Positions 8,336 through 16,971 of a DNA stretch of 64,000 bases are shown here, piece after piece. Each line of letters opens with the position of its first letter. Position 1 is the stretch's first letter. Under the pieces are notes generated by a model that did no database searches, was not told where the DNA came from, and saw only the letters and a program-made list of their open reading frames with translations. The stretch is from positions 1-64,000 of the forward strand of contig SFDE01000004.1 in the NCBI GenBank assembly GCA_004558805.1. Direction: 5' to 3'. A program made the position numbers and the translations under genes. Source of the stretch: Faecalibacterium prausnitzii (GTDB lineage Bacteria > Bacillota > Clostridia > Oscillospirales > Ruminococcaceae).

Positions 8336-9346
8336 ATGATGGATTTCAACAGTGTCAAAGGCAAGGTAGCAATCGTCACCGGCGCAAGCCGCGGCATCGG
8401 CCGCGCCATTGCCGAGTGCTTCGGCGAAAACGGCATGAAGGTGGTTTGTGCAGCCCGCAGCGCAGAGCAGGGACAGGCTGTGGCAGACGGCATCTGCGCC
8501 AAGGGCGGCGATGCCATCTTTATCCAGACCGATTGCAGCAAGGCTTCTGCCATCAAGGAACTGGTGGACAAGACGGTGGCACACTACGGTAAGCTGGATG
8601 GCGTTGTCAGCAACGCAGGCATCGGCATGGGCGGCACACCGCTGCATGAGTATGAGGTAGAGGATTACGAGAAGATCTTCTCCCTGAACAGCGAGGGCGT
8701 CTTTGCCGGAATGAAGTACGGCGCAGAAGCCATCCTCAAGAGCCACAGCGAGGGCGGCTTCCTCATCAATGTGGCATCGGTGGCGGGTCTTGTACCCCAG
8801 CGCGGACAGGCACTGTATAGCGCCACCAAATTCGGCGTGGTGGGCATGACCCGTGCAGCGGCACTGGATTATGCGGAATACGGTATCACCGTCAACGCCA
8901 TCTGCCCCGGTTACACCAAGACCAGCATCTTCGGTGATGCACCGGCTGCGGCCATGGACTTTTTTGCATCCGACTGCCCGGCAAAGCGGATGGGCGACCC
9001 GGAGGAGTGCGCCGCACTGGCACTTTTCCTTGCCAGCGGTATGGCACGGTACATCACCGGTGCAGCCATCCCGGTGGACGGTGCACTGTCTGCCGGGCAC
9101 CAGAGCGTCAGCAGCTGGAAGCACCCGGAAATTTTGACCGACGGCAAGCTGAACAGCCAGAGCACCATTGCAGCTCTGATGGAAAACGAGGCCGCAAAAG
9201 CCGTTGTGGAGCAGTACCTGCCCGGCTTTGCTGACAATCAGCAGGCAAAAGCCGCCTACGGCATGACCTTTGGCGAGATCGGCTCCATGCTGGGTCTGCC
9301 GGAAACGGCGCTGAAAGCACTGCTGGATGCGCTGGATAACCTGTGA
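8336..9346 (+). CDS. short-chain dehydrogenase/reductase with a C-terminal helical extension
   Basis: A 336-residue NAD(P)-dependent oxidoreductase. Residues 1-250 are a classical SDR with TGASRGIG (cofactor glycine motif), NAG (SNAGIG), and catalytic Ser/Tyr/Lys in VASVAG and YSATK. The start at 8336 lies 7 nt after GGAG; the upstream in-frame ATGs lack a usable ribosome site. Residues about 255-336 are an extra helical tail (SWKHPEIL ... MTFGEIGSMLGL) not present in ordinary SDRs and resembling the tail of the GH2 at 2159. It is divergent from tetR and followed by a hairpin. The substrate is unknown. Confidence 0.85.
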   Translation: MMDFNSVKGKVAIVTGASRGIGRAIAECFGENGMKVVCAARSAEQGQAVADGICAKGGDAIFIQTDCSKASAIKELVDKTVAHYGKLDGVVSNAGIGMGGTPLHEYEVEDYEKIFSLNSEGVFAGMKYGAEAILKSHSEGGFLINVASVAGLVPQRGQALYSATKFGVVGMTRAAALDYAEYGITVNAICPGYTKTSIFGDAPAAAMDFFASDCPAKRMGDPEECAALALFLASGMARYITGAAIPVDGALSAGHQSVSSWKHPEILTDGKLNSQSTIAALMENEAAKAVVEQYLPGFADNQQAKAAYGMTFGEIGSMLGLPETALKALLDALDNL

Positions 9347-9359
9347 CCGAAACCGCTCT

Positions 9360-9387
9360 GAAAGCCCCTTGACAGGGGCTTTCGTTC
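9360..9387 (+). terminator. terminator after the SDR gene
   Basis: GAAAGCCCC (9360-9368) and GGGGCTTTC (9375-9383) form a perfect 9-bp stem with a 6-nt loop, followed by a short weak T stretch. Confidence 0.6.
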
Positions 9388-9420
9388 TGCCTGCGTGCGG
9401 TTGATTTTTGGGAGGAGATC

Positions 9421-10767
9421 ATGAAAAACGAAGCACTTTTCCGTACCGGCTCTGTCTGGAAGTCCATTTTTTCCATGGCAGTGCCCTCCATCATCATTAT
9501 CCTTGTCATGGTGCTGTACAACATGGCGGATATGTTTTTTGTGGGCTGTCTGGGCGATACTGCACAGGTGGCGGCGGTCTCCGTTGTGGGACCGGTGTTT
9601 TCGATCCTTGCGGCGGTGGCAACGATGCTTGGCGCAGGCAGCAGTGCCGTCATTGCACGCTGCTTTGGCGCGGGTGAGATCGAGCAGGGCAAGATCTGCT
9701 CCTCGCTCTGCTTCTGGACCAGCTTTTTTCTGGGCGTTCTGGTCAGCATCGGTCTGCTGGTGGGCAGAGTGCCGCTTTTGGGAATGCTGGGTTCCAATGC
9801 AGAAATCTTCCCCTACGCGGAGCGGTATCTTCAGGTCCTGGCACTGGGTGCGCCGTTTTTTATCCTGTCCAACAGCATGGCGATGCTGGTGCGTGCAGAG
9901 GGAGCGGCAAAAGAGGGCATGATCGGCAATCTTCTGGGCACGCTGATCAACTGCATTTTTGACCCGCTGTTTATTCTGGTGCTGAACTTCGGTGTCAGCG
10001 GTGCGGCTGCCGCCAGTGTGCTGGGCAACCTTGTGGCGACTGCCTGCTATCTGCGCTACATCGTCAAGCACGGCACGGTGCTGACGGTTGATTTTCGTCC
10101 TGCCCTGAAAAAGCCGCAGATGCTGGGCGAACTGCTGGCCATTGGACTGCCCAACGGCATCAGCAGCCTGCTGGCCGGGTTTGCATCCTCCTTCAGCAAC
10201 CGGCTGTTGGTGACCCACGGTACGGCGGCGGTCGCAGCTATGGCAGCGGCAGGCAAGACGACCATGGTCATCAGCATGATCGCCATGGCGATCTGCATGG
10301 GCTGCCAGCCGCTTCTGGCGTACAGCTACGGCGCAGGCGACTCAAAACGTTTGAAACAGCTTTTGAAGGATCTGATCCTGCTGACCGTTGTTTTTGGCGT
10401 CCTTACCGGAGCTGCCAGCTTTGCCGGACGCAATGCGCTGATCGGGATGTTCATCAAGGAAGAAGGCGCTTTCCGTCTGGGAACGCAGCTGGTGGTCTAT
10501 CTGGTTCTGGGCAGCCCGGTGATCGGTCTGACCTATCTGGCAACCAATTTGCTGCAATCTGTGGGCAAGGCAAGCGGTGCGGTGGTGCTCTCTCTTTTGC
10601 GGCAGGGGCTGCTGCTGATTCCGCTGCTGTACCTGATGAATGCGCTTTGCGGCGTGCAGGGCATTGCGGCGGCGCACCTGATAGCAGACGTTGGCGCTGC
10701 GGCTATCTCTGCGGGCATCCTGCTGCACTGGCTCCGGGCATCGGTGGAAAAAACGGCGGAAGTATGA
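9421..10767 (+). CDS. MATE family efflux transporter
   Basis: A 448-residue membrane protein with about 12 hydrophobic helices. It has two homologous halves typical of MATE drug/sodium antiporters, with MAVPSIIIILVMVLYNMAD at the first helix and the conserved ADMFFVG segment near residue 40. GGGAGGAG precedes the ATG. It is followed 36 bp later by an AraC-type regulator in the same direction, which may be co-transcribed with it. The exported compound cannot be predicted. Confidence 0.88.
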   Translation: MKNEALFRTGSVWKSIFSMAVPSIIIILVMVLYNMADMFFVGCLGDTAQVAAVSVVGPVFSILAAVATMLGAGSSAVIARCFGAGEIEQGKICSSLCFWTSFFLGVLVSIGLLVGRVPLLGMLGSNAEIFPYAERYLQVLALGAPFFILSNSMAMLVRAEGAAKEGMIGNLLGTLINCIFDPLFILVLNFGVSGAAAASVLGNLVATACYLRYIVKHGTVLTVDFRPALKKPQMLGELLAIGLPNGISSLLAGFASSFSNRLLVTHGTAAVAAMAAAGKTTMVISMIAMAICMGCQPLLAYSYGAGDSKRLKQLLKDLILLTVVFGVLTGAASFAGRNALIGMFIKEEGAFRLGTQLVVYLVLGSPVIGLTYLATNLLQSVGKASGAVVLSLLRQGLLLIPLLYLMNALCGVQGIAAAHLIADVGAAAISAGILLHWLRASVEKTAEV

Positions 10768-10803
10768 TATACTGCTTTTATCAATGAGCCGGAGGGGTTA
10801 CAC

Positions 10804-12003
10804 ATGGATGTTCTCCAGAATATGATGCTGTTTTCCGAGCTTGTCCAGTGCGGCGGCAATGTTTATACATGGTGCTATGATGCAAAGGGAAAGCTACTAC
10901 GGAGCAACTGCCCGGACGAGGCCTTTCTTGCCAGCGCATTTGAACTGTTCGGCTGCAAACAGCGGATGCTGGAGCATGGGAACCGGGACGATATCCCTGT
11001 TACCTTGGGAACGGCGCTGGGGCTTTTGTGGGGCGCAGCCTTTGAAAAGGAAGAGGGAAAACTGAAGCGTGTCTGGGTCATCGGACCGGTGTTCTATCAG
11101 GACGTGACCCTGCGCGGGATCGAGGACGGACTGAAATATTACAGCAAGCTGGAGATCAGTGTGGCATGGACGATCCAGCTATACAAAGCTCTTGAAAAAG
11201 TCCCTACCCTGCAAAACACCATTATGAACCGCTATCTGCTGATGATGCACTACTGCCTCACCGGGCAGCGGCTGGAGCTGAGCTGTGTCAACAGCAGCAC
11301 AGCGCAGGAGGAGCGGCTGAAAAGCTCTGCCATCCCCCACGACCGGCATAAGATCTGGATGGCGGAGCAGGGAATGCTGCAAATGGTTCGCACCGGAGAT
11401 ATGAATTACAAGCAGGCACTTTCCAACAGCATGAGCATGAGTGCAGGTGTGCCGGTACAGAGCAGCGATGTCCTGCGCCAGAGTAAAACATCCATCATCG
11501 TGTTCACCTCGCTGGTGTGCCGTGCCGCCATTGAGGGTGGTCTTTCCCCGGAGGAGGCGTACTCCCTGGGGGATAGTTACATTCAGACCGCAGAAGCGGC
11601 AAAATCGTTGGATGAACTGAATCCGCTTGCAATGATGATGTACGATGATTTCATCCGGCGGGTCCACAAACACCGGACGAACCCGAACCTCAGTATGCAG
11701 ATCCAGAAGTGTGTGGATTATATCGAGATGAATCTGGACAAAAAGATCGTAGCGGAAGATCTTGCCGTGCTGGTGGGCTACACGGAATATTACCTCACCC
11801 ACAAATTCAAGGAAGAAACCGGTCTGAGCGTCACGAACTATGTAAAGTTTGCAAAGGTCGAACGTGCAAAGGTTCTGCTGAAAAGCACACCGCTCAGCGT
11901 CCGGGAAATTTCCGAGCAGCTTGGCTTTGCCACCCGCAATTATTTCAGCGCAGTCTTTCAGCAGGTCACCGGAAAAACGCCCATGGAATTCCGGGAAACA
12001 TAA
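10804..12003 (+). CDS. AraC family transcriptional regulator
   Basis: A 399-residue regulator. The last 100 residues form two helix-turn-helix motifs of the AraC/XylS family (EDLAVLVGYTEYYLTHKFKE and REISEQLGFATRNYFSAVFQ, ending TGKTPMEFRE). The long N-terminal region (1-290) is not a cupin and resembles the PocR-like or helical sensor region seen in Clostridial AraC proteins, with a segment FELFGCKQRMLEHG. GGAGG lies before the ATG. It follows the MATE gene and converges on rhaD, so its target is unclear; it could be the MATE operon or nearby glycosidases. Confidence 0.85.
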   Translation: MDVLQNMMLFSELVQCGGNVYTWCYDAKGKLLRSNCPDEAFLASAFELFGCKQRMLEHGNRDDIPVTLGTALGLLWGAAFEKEEGKLKRVWVIGPVFYQDVTLRGIEDGLKYYSKLEISVAWTIQLYKALEKVPTLQNTIMNRYLLMMHYCLTGQRLELSCVNSSTAQEERLKSSAIPHDRHKIWMAEQGMLQMVRTGDMNYKQALSNSMSMSAGVPVQSSDVLRQSKTSIIVFTSLVCRAAIEGGLSPEEAYSLGDSYIQTAEAAKSLDELNPLAMMMYDDFIRRVHKHRTNPNLSMQIQKCVDYIEMNLDKKIVAEDLAVLVGYTEYYLTHKFKEETGLSVTNYVKFAKVERAKVLLKSTPLSVREISEQLGFATRNYFSAVFQQVTGKTPMEFRET

Positions 12004-12062
12004 AGCAGAACAGGCATCCTGCGTTACCGTTTGGCGGTATCGGGCAGGATGCCTGTTCTGCT
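12004..12062. terminator. long inverted repeat between convergent araC-type gene and rhaD
   Basis: A perfect 19-bp inverted repeat (12004-12022 and 12044-12062) with a 21-nt loop starts 1 nt after the AraC stop codon. No T tract is visible on either strand, so it may be an RNA stabiliser or a bidirectional barrier rather than a standard intrinsic terminator. Confidence 0.55.
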
Positions 12063-12090
12063 ATGATGAAGAAGAATGGAGAAAGATGGC

Positions 12091-12918
12091 TCAGTTGAGG
12101 AACTTCTCGTTCAGGGTCACGCCAAAGTCGCGGGCAATGGCGCGTAGGTCGTCGTCGGTGATGGTCTGCCGGATGATGCCGCCGCCCATGGAGAGCACCT
12201 TGACGTAAATTTCGGCACTCTTTTCGATGGTGTGGGCCAGACCGAAGGTGGTGTCAAAGTCCGGACCGGAGGCAAACAGACCGTGCTGTGCCCAGATGGC
12301 AGCCTGATAGGTTTTCATCAGCTCGCTGGTGGCCATGGCGATGTCAGCCCCGCCGGGCACCATCCACGGGCAGACGCCTACGCCCTCCGGGAACACCACC
12401 GGGCACTCGGTGGCGCTCTGCCACAGCGCGCGGGTGAAGTCCCGGTCGGTCAGGGGCAGGATGTAGGTCAGGGCAATGACGTTGGTGGCGTGGCAGTGGT
12501 AGATGACACGGTTTGCGCTGCCCGTGGCGGCCTTGCGGACGCTATGGTTCATAAAGTGGCTGGGGAACTCGGATGTGGGCTTTGCGCCGCCCTCCAAGCC
12601 CCAGACGATGCGCCAGCTGTCGCCCTTGTCGTTGATCTCCACAATACCGATGCTGTGAACAGGGTCCAGTTCCACATTGCGGAAAAACTTGCCCGAACCG
12701 GTGGTGATGAAATACTCCCCAGCCAGATTGTCCGCCTGCACGCCCATGTTCACCCATTCGCGGGGCTGCTCATCAAAGAAGGGGCGGCACTGCGCCACTT
12801 CCTCTTCCTTCATGCGGTAGGTCAGGTTGCCGCCGTTGCGCTCGTGCCAGCCCTGCAGCCAGCCATCATTGCACATCCGCATAAAGCCTTTTACAATCTC
12901 AATATCCAGAATACCCAT
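12091..12918 (-). CDS. rhaD: rhamnulose-1-phosphate aldolase
   Basis: A 275-residue class II aldolase that splits L-rhamnulose 1-phosphate into dihydroxyacetone phosphate and L-lactaldehyde. It has the family segments HERNGGNLTYR, ITTGSGKFFRN, the zinc-binding YHCHATN motif and a later AQHGLF histidine. The length matches RhaD. I take the ATG at 12918, which has GAGAGG 9 nt upstream, instead of a TTG two codons earlier. It is the last gene of rhaB-rhaA-rhaD, 19 bp after rhaA. Rhamnose is a main sugar of rhamnogalacturonan, which fits the GH28 and esterase genes nearby. Confidence 0.96.
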   Translation of the reverse strand: MGILDIEIVKGFMRMCNDGWLQGWHERNGGNLTYRMKEEEVAQCRPFFDEQPREWVNMGVQADNLAGEYFITTGSGKFFRNVELDPVHSIGIVEINDKGDSWRIVWGLEGGAKPTSEFPSHFMNHSVRKAATGSANRVIYHCHATNVIALTYILPLTDRDFTRALWQSATECPVVFPEGVGVCPWMVPGGADIAMATSELMKTYQAAIWAQHGLFASGPDFDTTFGLAHTIEKSAEIYVKVLSMGGGIIRQTITDDDLRAIARDFGVTLNEKFLN

Positions 12919-12937
12919 CTTCAAAAACCTCTCTCAT

Positions 12938-14197
12938 TCAAATGCGCTTGCTCAGCACGTTCTGCTCGTACTTTTTGACTTCCTCAAACCATGCACCGTC
13001 CACCGGCACACTGTTCCGGCGGCAGTATTCGTCCCAGACCTCGCCAAAGGGCAGGGTCTTCAGCTCCTCCTGCCGAACCATCAGCTCGGTGAACTGGTTG
13101 GTGTCCTGCAGCTCCTTCAGCACCGTATGCGGGGTGCACAGGGCAGACAGCAGCGCCTTTTCCACGTTGCGGAAGCCCACCGTCCATGCGGAGATGCGGT
13201 TGATGGAAGCGTCAAAGTAATCCAGTGCAATGTTCACCCGGCCGTCCAGACCGCCGCAGCGCACGATCTCCTTGCAGATCTCCTTCGTTTCATCGTCGAA
13301 CAGTACCACATGGTCGGAGTCCCAGCGGATGGGGCGGGTGATGTGGAGCGCGATCTCCGGGAAGAAGGCCAGCAGGGCGGGGATCTTATCGCTGACCACC
13401 TCGGTGGGATGGTAGTGGCCGTTATCCATCAGCGGAATGCACTTTTCCCGGTTGAAGGCGGCGTAGCTCAGGGCAAACTCGGCACTGCCCACGGTGTACG
13501 CCTCCACACCGATGCCGAACACCTTGCTCTCGATGCAGGGCTTCACCAGCTTGAAGTCGTAAGGCACGCTCAAAATCTCGTCGATGCTGGCCTTGTAACG
13601 GTCGCGGGGACCTTTGCGATCCGCCGGTACGTCCTTAAAGCCGTCGCCCGTCCAGATGTTCATGGTGCAGGGCTGCCCCAGCTCCTCGGCCAGATACTGA
13701 CTGATGCGGATGCAGGCCTTGCCATGCTCTACCCAGAATTTCCGGGTCTCCTCGTTGGGGCTGGCAAGGGTCAGCGGGTCGCACTTGGGGTGGGAGAAAA
13801 AGGTGGGGTTAAAGTCTGCGCCTAGCCCTCTTGCCTTGCAGAAATCCACCCATTTTTTGAAGTGCTTGGGCTCCAGCTTGTCCCGGTCCACCCACGGGTT
13901 TTCCTCGTCAAAAATGGCGTAGGATGCATGGAGGTTGATCTTTTTGGTGCCGGGGCAAAGGGACAGCACCTTGTCCATGTCTGCCATTAGTTCCTCCGGG
14001 GTGCGGGCACGGCCGGGGTAGTTGCCGGTGGTTTGGATGCCGCCGGTCAGGGGTTTGGTGGGGTCGGTATCAAAGCCCCGGACATCATCTCCCTGCCAGC
14101 AGTGCAGGGAGATAGGCACGGTCTTTAACCGGGCAATGGCAGCTTCGGTGTCCACGCCAATGGCGGCGTAGCGGGCTTTTGCTTCTGCGTAACTCAT
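12938..14197 (-). CDS. rhaA: L-rhamnose isomerase
   Basis: A 419-residue enzyme that converts L-rhamnose to L-rhamnulose. It has the family N-terminus (SLHCWQGDDVRGF), the substrate and metal region KINLHASYAI, DFNPTFFSHP, and the metal-binding MDNGHYHP and HITRPIRWDSDHV segments. The length equals the E. coli enzyme. It is the middle gene of the rhamnose operon, starting 14 bp after the rhaB stop with a strong GGAGG site. Confidence 0.97.
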   Translation of the reverse strand: MSYAEAKARYAAIGVDTEAAIARLKTVPISLHCWQGDDVRGFDTDPTKPLTGGIQTTGNYPGRARTPEELMADMDKVLSLCPGTKKINLHASYAIFDEENPWVDRDKLEPKHFKKWVDFCKARGLGADFNPTFFSHPKCDPLTLASPNEETRKFWVEHGKACIRISQYLAEELGQPCTMNIWTGDGFKDVPADRKGPRDRYKASIDEILSVPYDFKLVKPCIESKVFGIGVEAYTVGSAEFALSYAAFNREKCIPLMDNGHYHPTEVVSDKIPALLAFFPEIALHITRPIRWDSDHVVLFDDETKEICKEIVRCGGLDGRVNIALDYFDASINRISAWTVGFRNVEKALLSALCTPHTVLKELQDTNQFTELMVRQEELKTLPFGEVWDEYCRRNSVPVDGAWFEEVKKYEQNVLSKRI

Positions 14198-14211
14198 AGG
14201 GTTCCTCCTTC

Positions 14212-15516
14212 TTAAATCTGCATCTGAATTTTCAAATTGCCGATGGCGGTGGCCTCGATGGGCAGCGCCACCACCTGCTTTCCGGTATAATGGGCGGTCA
14301 GCTCGTTCAGGGTAGCGTTCTTTGCGCCGCCGCCTGCGATGTAGAGCTTATCCCAGTGCTGGCCGGTGAGGGCTTCCAGCTCCCGGAAAGCCTCCCCATA
14401 GCAGTACGCCAGCGAGTGGTAGATGCTGTTGATGAGGTCGGCATCCGTGGCAGGGGCTTCGCCGATCTCGGTAAGGGCGGCTCTGATCTCCGCGCGCATA
14501 TCCAGCGGGGCAGAGAACCGGGCTTCGTTCACATCAAAAATGCGGGTGTAGGTGCTGGTTTTGGCCAGTTCCACCATCTCGGCAAAGGAGATACCCAGCT
14601 GCTTTTGCACGCACTGGATGATCCACAGACCCATAATGTTTTTCAGGTAACGGATGTACCCTACGCCGCCCTCGTTGGTAAAGTTGGTGCGGCGGCTCTC
14701 CGGGCTGGTGATGGGCTTTGCCAGCTTGACCCCCAGCAAACTCCATGTACCGGAGGAGAGGAACGGTGCATCGCCCTGTTCCATCGGAATGCCCTCCACG
14801 GCGCTGGCGGTGTCGTGGGTGGCGCACAGCACTACCTTGGTTTGCCCACCCACCTCGGCGGCAATGTGGGGCAGCAGGGGTCCCAGCACCGTACCGGGTG
14901 CGGTGAGCTTAGGGAACATCGCCTCCGGCAAGCCCAAAGCTTTGAGAATCTCCGGGTCGTATTCTTTGGTCTGAGCGTTCACGAGTCCGGTGGAGGTGGC
15001 GTTGGTGTACTCCCGTGCCTTTACGCCGCAGAGCTTCCACAGCAGATATTCCGGGATCATCAAAAAGTCCTCGGCTTCGGCCAGCCGCCCGGCCTTTTTA
15101 TCGGCATAAAGCTGATAAATGCTGTTGAAGGACTGGAACTGGATGCCGGTGCGCTGGTAGAGCTGCGCAAAGGGCAGGATGCTGTGGACTTCGGGGATCA
15201 CGGCCTGTGTCCGGTCGTCCCGGTAGGCGTAGACCGGGTAGAGGGGCTTGCCGTCTTTCAGCAGCACATAGTCCACCGCCCATGTGTCGATGGAAAGGCT
15301 CTCGATATTCGGATATTTTGCAAAGGCTTCCCGGATGCCCTGCTTCACGTTAGCAAACAGGCTGTCGATGTCCCATTCCAGATGGCTGTCCACCCGCCGG
15401 ACGCTATTGGGAAAACGGTACACTTCCTCGGTGCGGAGAACGCCGTTCTCCATCCATCCCACAATGTGCCGTCCGCTGGACGCGCCGATGTCGATGGCAA
15501 GATAGTTTTTCTGCAT
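14212..15516 (-). CDS. rhaB: rhamnulokinase (C-terminally short)
   Basis: A 434-residue FGGY-family kinase that phosphorylates L-rhamnulose. The N-terminal phosphate loop AIDIGASSGRH, the region SIDTWAVDYVLL, the CATHDTASAV motif and the nucleotide-binding YIAGGGAKNATLNEL segment are all present. The protein ends at AIGNLKIQMQI; characterised rhamnulokinases (about 485-489 residues) continue roughly 45-50 residues beyond this point. The stop lies directly before the rhaA ribosome site, so a deletion is plausible. All visible active-site motifs remain. It is the first gene of the operon, with AGGAGG before the ATG. Confidence 0.93.
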   Translation of the reverse strand: MQKNYLAIDIGASSGRHIVGWMENGVLRTEEVYRFPNSVRRVDSHLEWDIDSLFANVKQGIREAFAKYPNIESLSIDTWAVDYVLLKDGKPLYPVYAYRDDRTQAVIPEVHSILPFAQLYQRTGIQFQSFNSIYQLYADKKAGRLAEAEDFLMIPEYLLWKLCGVKAREYTNATSTGLVNAQTKEYDPEILKALGLPEAMFPKLTAPGTVLGPLLPHIAAEVGGQTKVVLCATHDTASAVEGIPMEQGDAPFLSSGTWSLLGVKLAKPITSPESRRTNFTNEGGVGYIRYLKNIMGLWIIQCVQKQLGISFAEMVELAKTSTYTRIFDVNEARFSAPLDMRAEIRAALTEIGEAPATDADLINSIYHSLAYCYGEAFRELEALTGQHWDKLYIAGGGAKNATLNELTAHYTGKQVVALPIEATAIGNLKIQMQI

Positions 15517-15548
15517 AATGCGCCTCCTGTGTGGCTTTGACTGCTACC

Positions 15549-15554
15549 AGTATA
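15549..15554 (-). promoter_or_regulatory. -10 box of the rhaBAD promoter
   Basis: On the minus strand TATACT lies about 33 bp upstream of the rhaB start. No good -35 box lies 17 bp further up (TGGAAT), as expected for a promoter that needs an activator such as the divergent AraC protein. Confidence 0.5.
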
Positions 15555-15615
15555 GCGGTAGAACACGAACGATTCCATCCGCAAAGGTGACGCGTTCTTT
15601 GTGAAAAGTCTACTC

Positions 15616-15644
15616 TTGCACGGCAAAGACCGGTGCGCTATACT
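15616..15644 (+). promoter_or_regulatory. sigma-A promoter of the rhamnose regulator gene
   Basis: TTGCAC (15616-15621), a 17-bp spacer and TATACT (15639-15644) lie 27 bp upstream of the AraC-type start codon. With the opposing -10 box at 15549 this forms a divergent regulatory region of about 150 bp. Confidence 0.7.
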
Positions 15645-15670
15645 GAACACAGAAAGTGAGGAACCGGAAA

Positions 15671-16579
15671 ATGTTGACTTATAACATGGATGTGACCCCG
15701 GAGAGTGTATGGAAACGCACTACCCCCAGCGAAGCAGAGCTGGCACAGCCCTACTACTGCACCGAGGCGGGAGTGTTTTACGCCCAGCAGCATTTTTCCA
15801 CCGCCCGGACAGATAAGGAAAGTTACATCCTGTTTTATACCCTCCGGGGTGCAGGGCTGATTGAGCAGGGGGAAAGCCATGTGGTGCTCAGCACCGGGCA
15901 GGCGCTGCTGCTGAACTGCCGCACCCCGCAGAGCTACTGCACCGCTCCGGGGCAAAGCTGCTGGCATCATTATTGGGTGCATCTGGACGGCGCAGGGGTC
16001 GCCGCCATGGAGCCGCTGCTGCTGCCGGGCAAAAAACTGACCCCGGTGCAGCTCACCGGGGTCAAGATGCAGGAATATTTTGAAATGCTTTTGGGGCAGA
16101 TGGAGCGCAGCACCGTGGACAGCATGGTGCACACCGGGTTGGCTCTCCACGAAATGCTTGCCTTATGTGCACAGAGCATTCTTGCGGAAGCTGAAACCAC
16201 CAGCGCACGGCAGGTGATTTTGCAGGCGGCGGAGACCCTGCGCAAAAATTACCAGAAGGAGCTTTGCCTTGCCGACCTGCTGGCAGAGGCACACATGAGC
16301 AAAAGCTACTTTCTGCGGCTGTTCCGGCGGTATATGGGCACGACACCGTATAATTACCTCGTCAACTTCCGCATTACACAGGCAAAGGAACTGCTTGTCC
16401 TCACCGATCACAGCGTCAGCGAAATTGCACAGAAGGTAGGCTTTGGGGATGCCAGCAACTTTTCCACCCGCTTTGCAAAAGCCACCGGGCAAAGCCCCCT
16501 GCAATACCGCAAAAGTGCGCTGAACACGGGCACCCGCTTTACCGAGGATCGCTTTTTCATAAGAGAACCTTTGAAATAA
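15671..16579 (+). CDS. AraC family activator, probable rhamnose operon regulator
   Basis: A 302-residue regulator with an N-terminal cupin sensor (about residues 35-140, ESYILFYTLRGAG and GQALLLNC) and a C-terminal AraC DNA-binding domain of two helix-turn-helix motifs (ADLLAEAHMSKSYFLRLFR, VSEIAQKVGFGDASNFSTRF). It is divergent from rhaBAD, the arrangement of RhaS/RhaR in other bacteria, so control of rhamnose use is the natural inference. The ATG at 15671 lies 9 nt after GAGG; a GTG five codons earlier is possible but has no ribosome site. Confidence 0.86.
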   Translation: MLTYNMDVTPESVWKRTTPSEAELAQPYYCTEAGVFYAQQHFSTARTDKESYILFYTLRGAGLIEQGESHVVLSTGQALLLNCRTPQSYCTAPGQSCWHHYWVHLDGAGVAAMEPLLLPGKKLTPVQLTGVKMQEYFEMLLGQMERSTVDSMVHTGLALHEMLALCAQSILAEAETTSARQVILQAAETLRKNYQKELCLADLLAEAHMSKSYFLRLFRRYMGTTPYNYLVNFRITQAKELLVLTDHSVSEIAQKVGFGDASNFSTRFAKATGQSPLQYRKSALNTGTRFTEDRFFIREPLK

Positions 16580-16603
16580 GGCAAGGTCTGTGCGAAGGGG
16601 GAA

Positions 16604-16621
16604 GGCTCTTGATAAAGAGCC
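16604..16621 (+). terminator. hairpin after the rhamnose regulator
   Basis: GGCTCTT and AAGAGCC pair around a 4-nt loop 24 bp after the AraC stop. There is no clear T tract, so termination is uncertain. Confidence 0.4.
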
Positions 16622-16700
16622 TGATCTTGCGGTGCGGCCACTCAAACCAATGCCGTCAAGCCTGTGGTGGATAGGGTGATTTTGTTTGTCAGAGAATAAG

Positions 16701-16733
16701 TGCACGGTTTCTGCACGGATTTTGCACGGTTTC
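16701..16733 (+). repeat. three tandem 11-bp repeats (TGCACGGTTTC type), left of the tRNA remnant
   Basis: TGCACGGTTTC, TGCACGGATTT and TGCACGGTTTC follow one another with no gap. The same 11-bp period and TGCAC start recur at 16972-17004 on the other side of the tRNA fragment. Short direct repeats around an att core are how arm-type sites of tyrosine integrases look; that role is inferred. Confidence 0.7.
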
Positions 16734-16870
16734 AAAACGTGCAGAGGGTGCTTTTCGTTGCAAAATCCGACAAAGAGTGCAGAAATTACTGGGTGAAAAA
16801 TCACGTTACTTTGTTCAAAAATAACGATAGCTCGAAACTTCCATAAATTGAGACGAACCGGCGGCTTGCT

Positions 16871-16915
16871 CTCTTAATCAGTGGGCCCAGGGTTCGAGTC
16901 CCTGGAGGTGCACCA
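16871..16915 (+). pseudogene. 3' part of a tRNA-Lys(CTT) gene; probable attachment-site core
   Basis: The sequence from the anticodon loop CTCTTAA to the CCA end is a good tRNA 3' half: stem TCAGT, T arm CAGGG-TTCGAGT-CCCTG, acceptor strand GAGGTGC, then A and CCA. The matching 5' acceptor strand (GCACCTC), D arm and 5' anticodon stem are absent in the preceding 100 bp, so it cannot be a functional tRNA. Tyrosine integrases commonly recombine at the anticodon loop and leave such 3' copies. A hairpin terminator follows directly. Confidence 0.75.
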
Positions 16916-16921
16916 GATATT

Positions 16922-16956
16922 GAACGTCAAATCGTAAGATTTGGCGTTCTTTCTTT
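16922..16956 (+). terminator. terminator following the tRNA remnant
   Basis: GAACGTCAAATC (16922-16933) pairs with GATTTGGCGTTC (16938-16949), followed by TTTCTTT. It was probably captured together with the tRNA 3' end. Confidence 0.7.
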
Positions 16957-16971
16957 ATGTAGGAAAGCGGC

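Noticed and set aside
16840..16915. A complete tRNA-Lys gene
   Set aside because: Only the part from the anticodon loop to CCA is tRNA-like. The 5' acceptor strand, D arm and 5' anticodon stem are absent, so it is a remnant.
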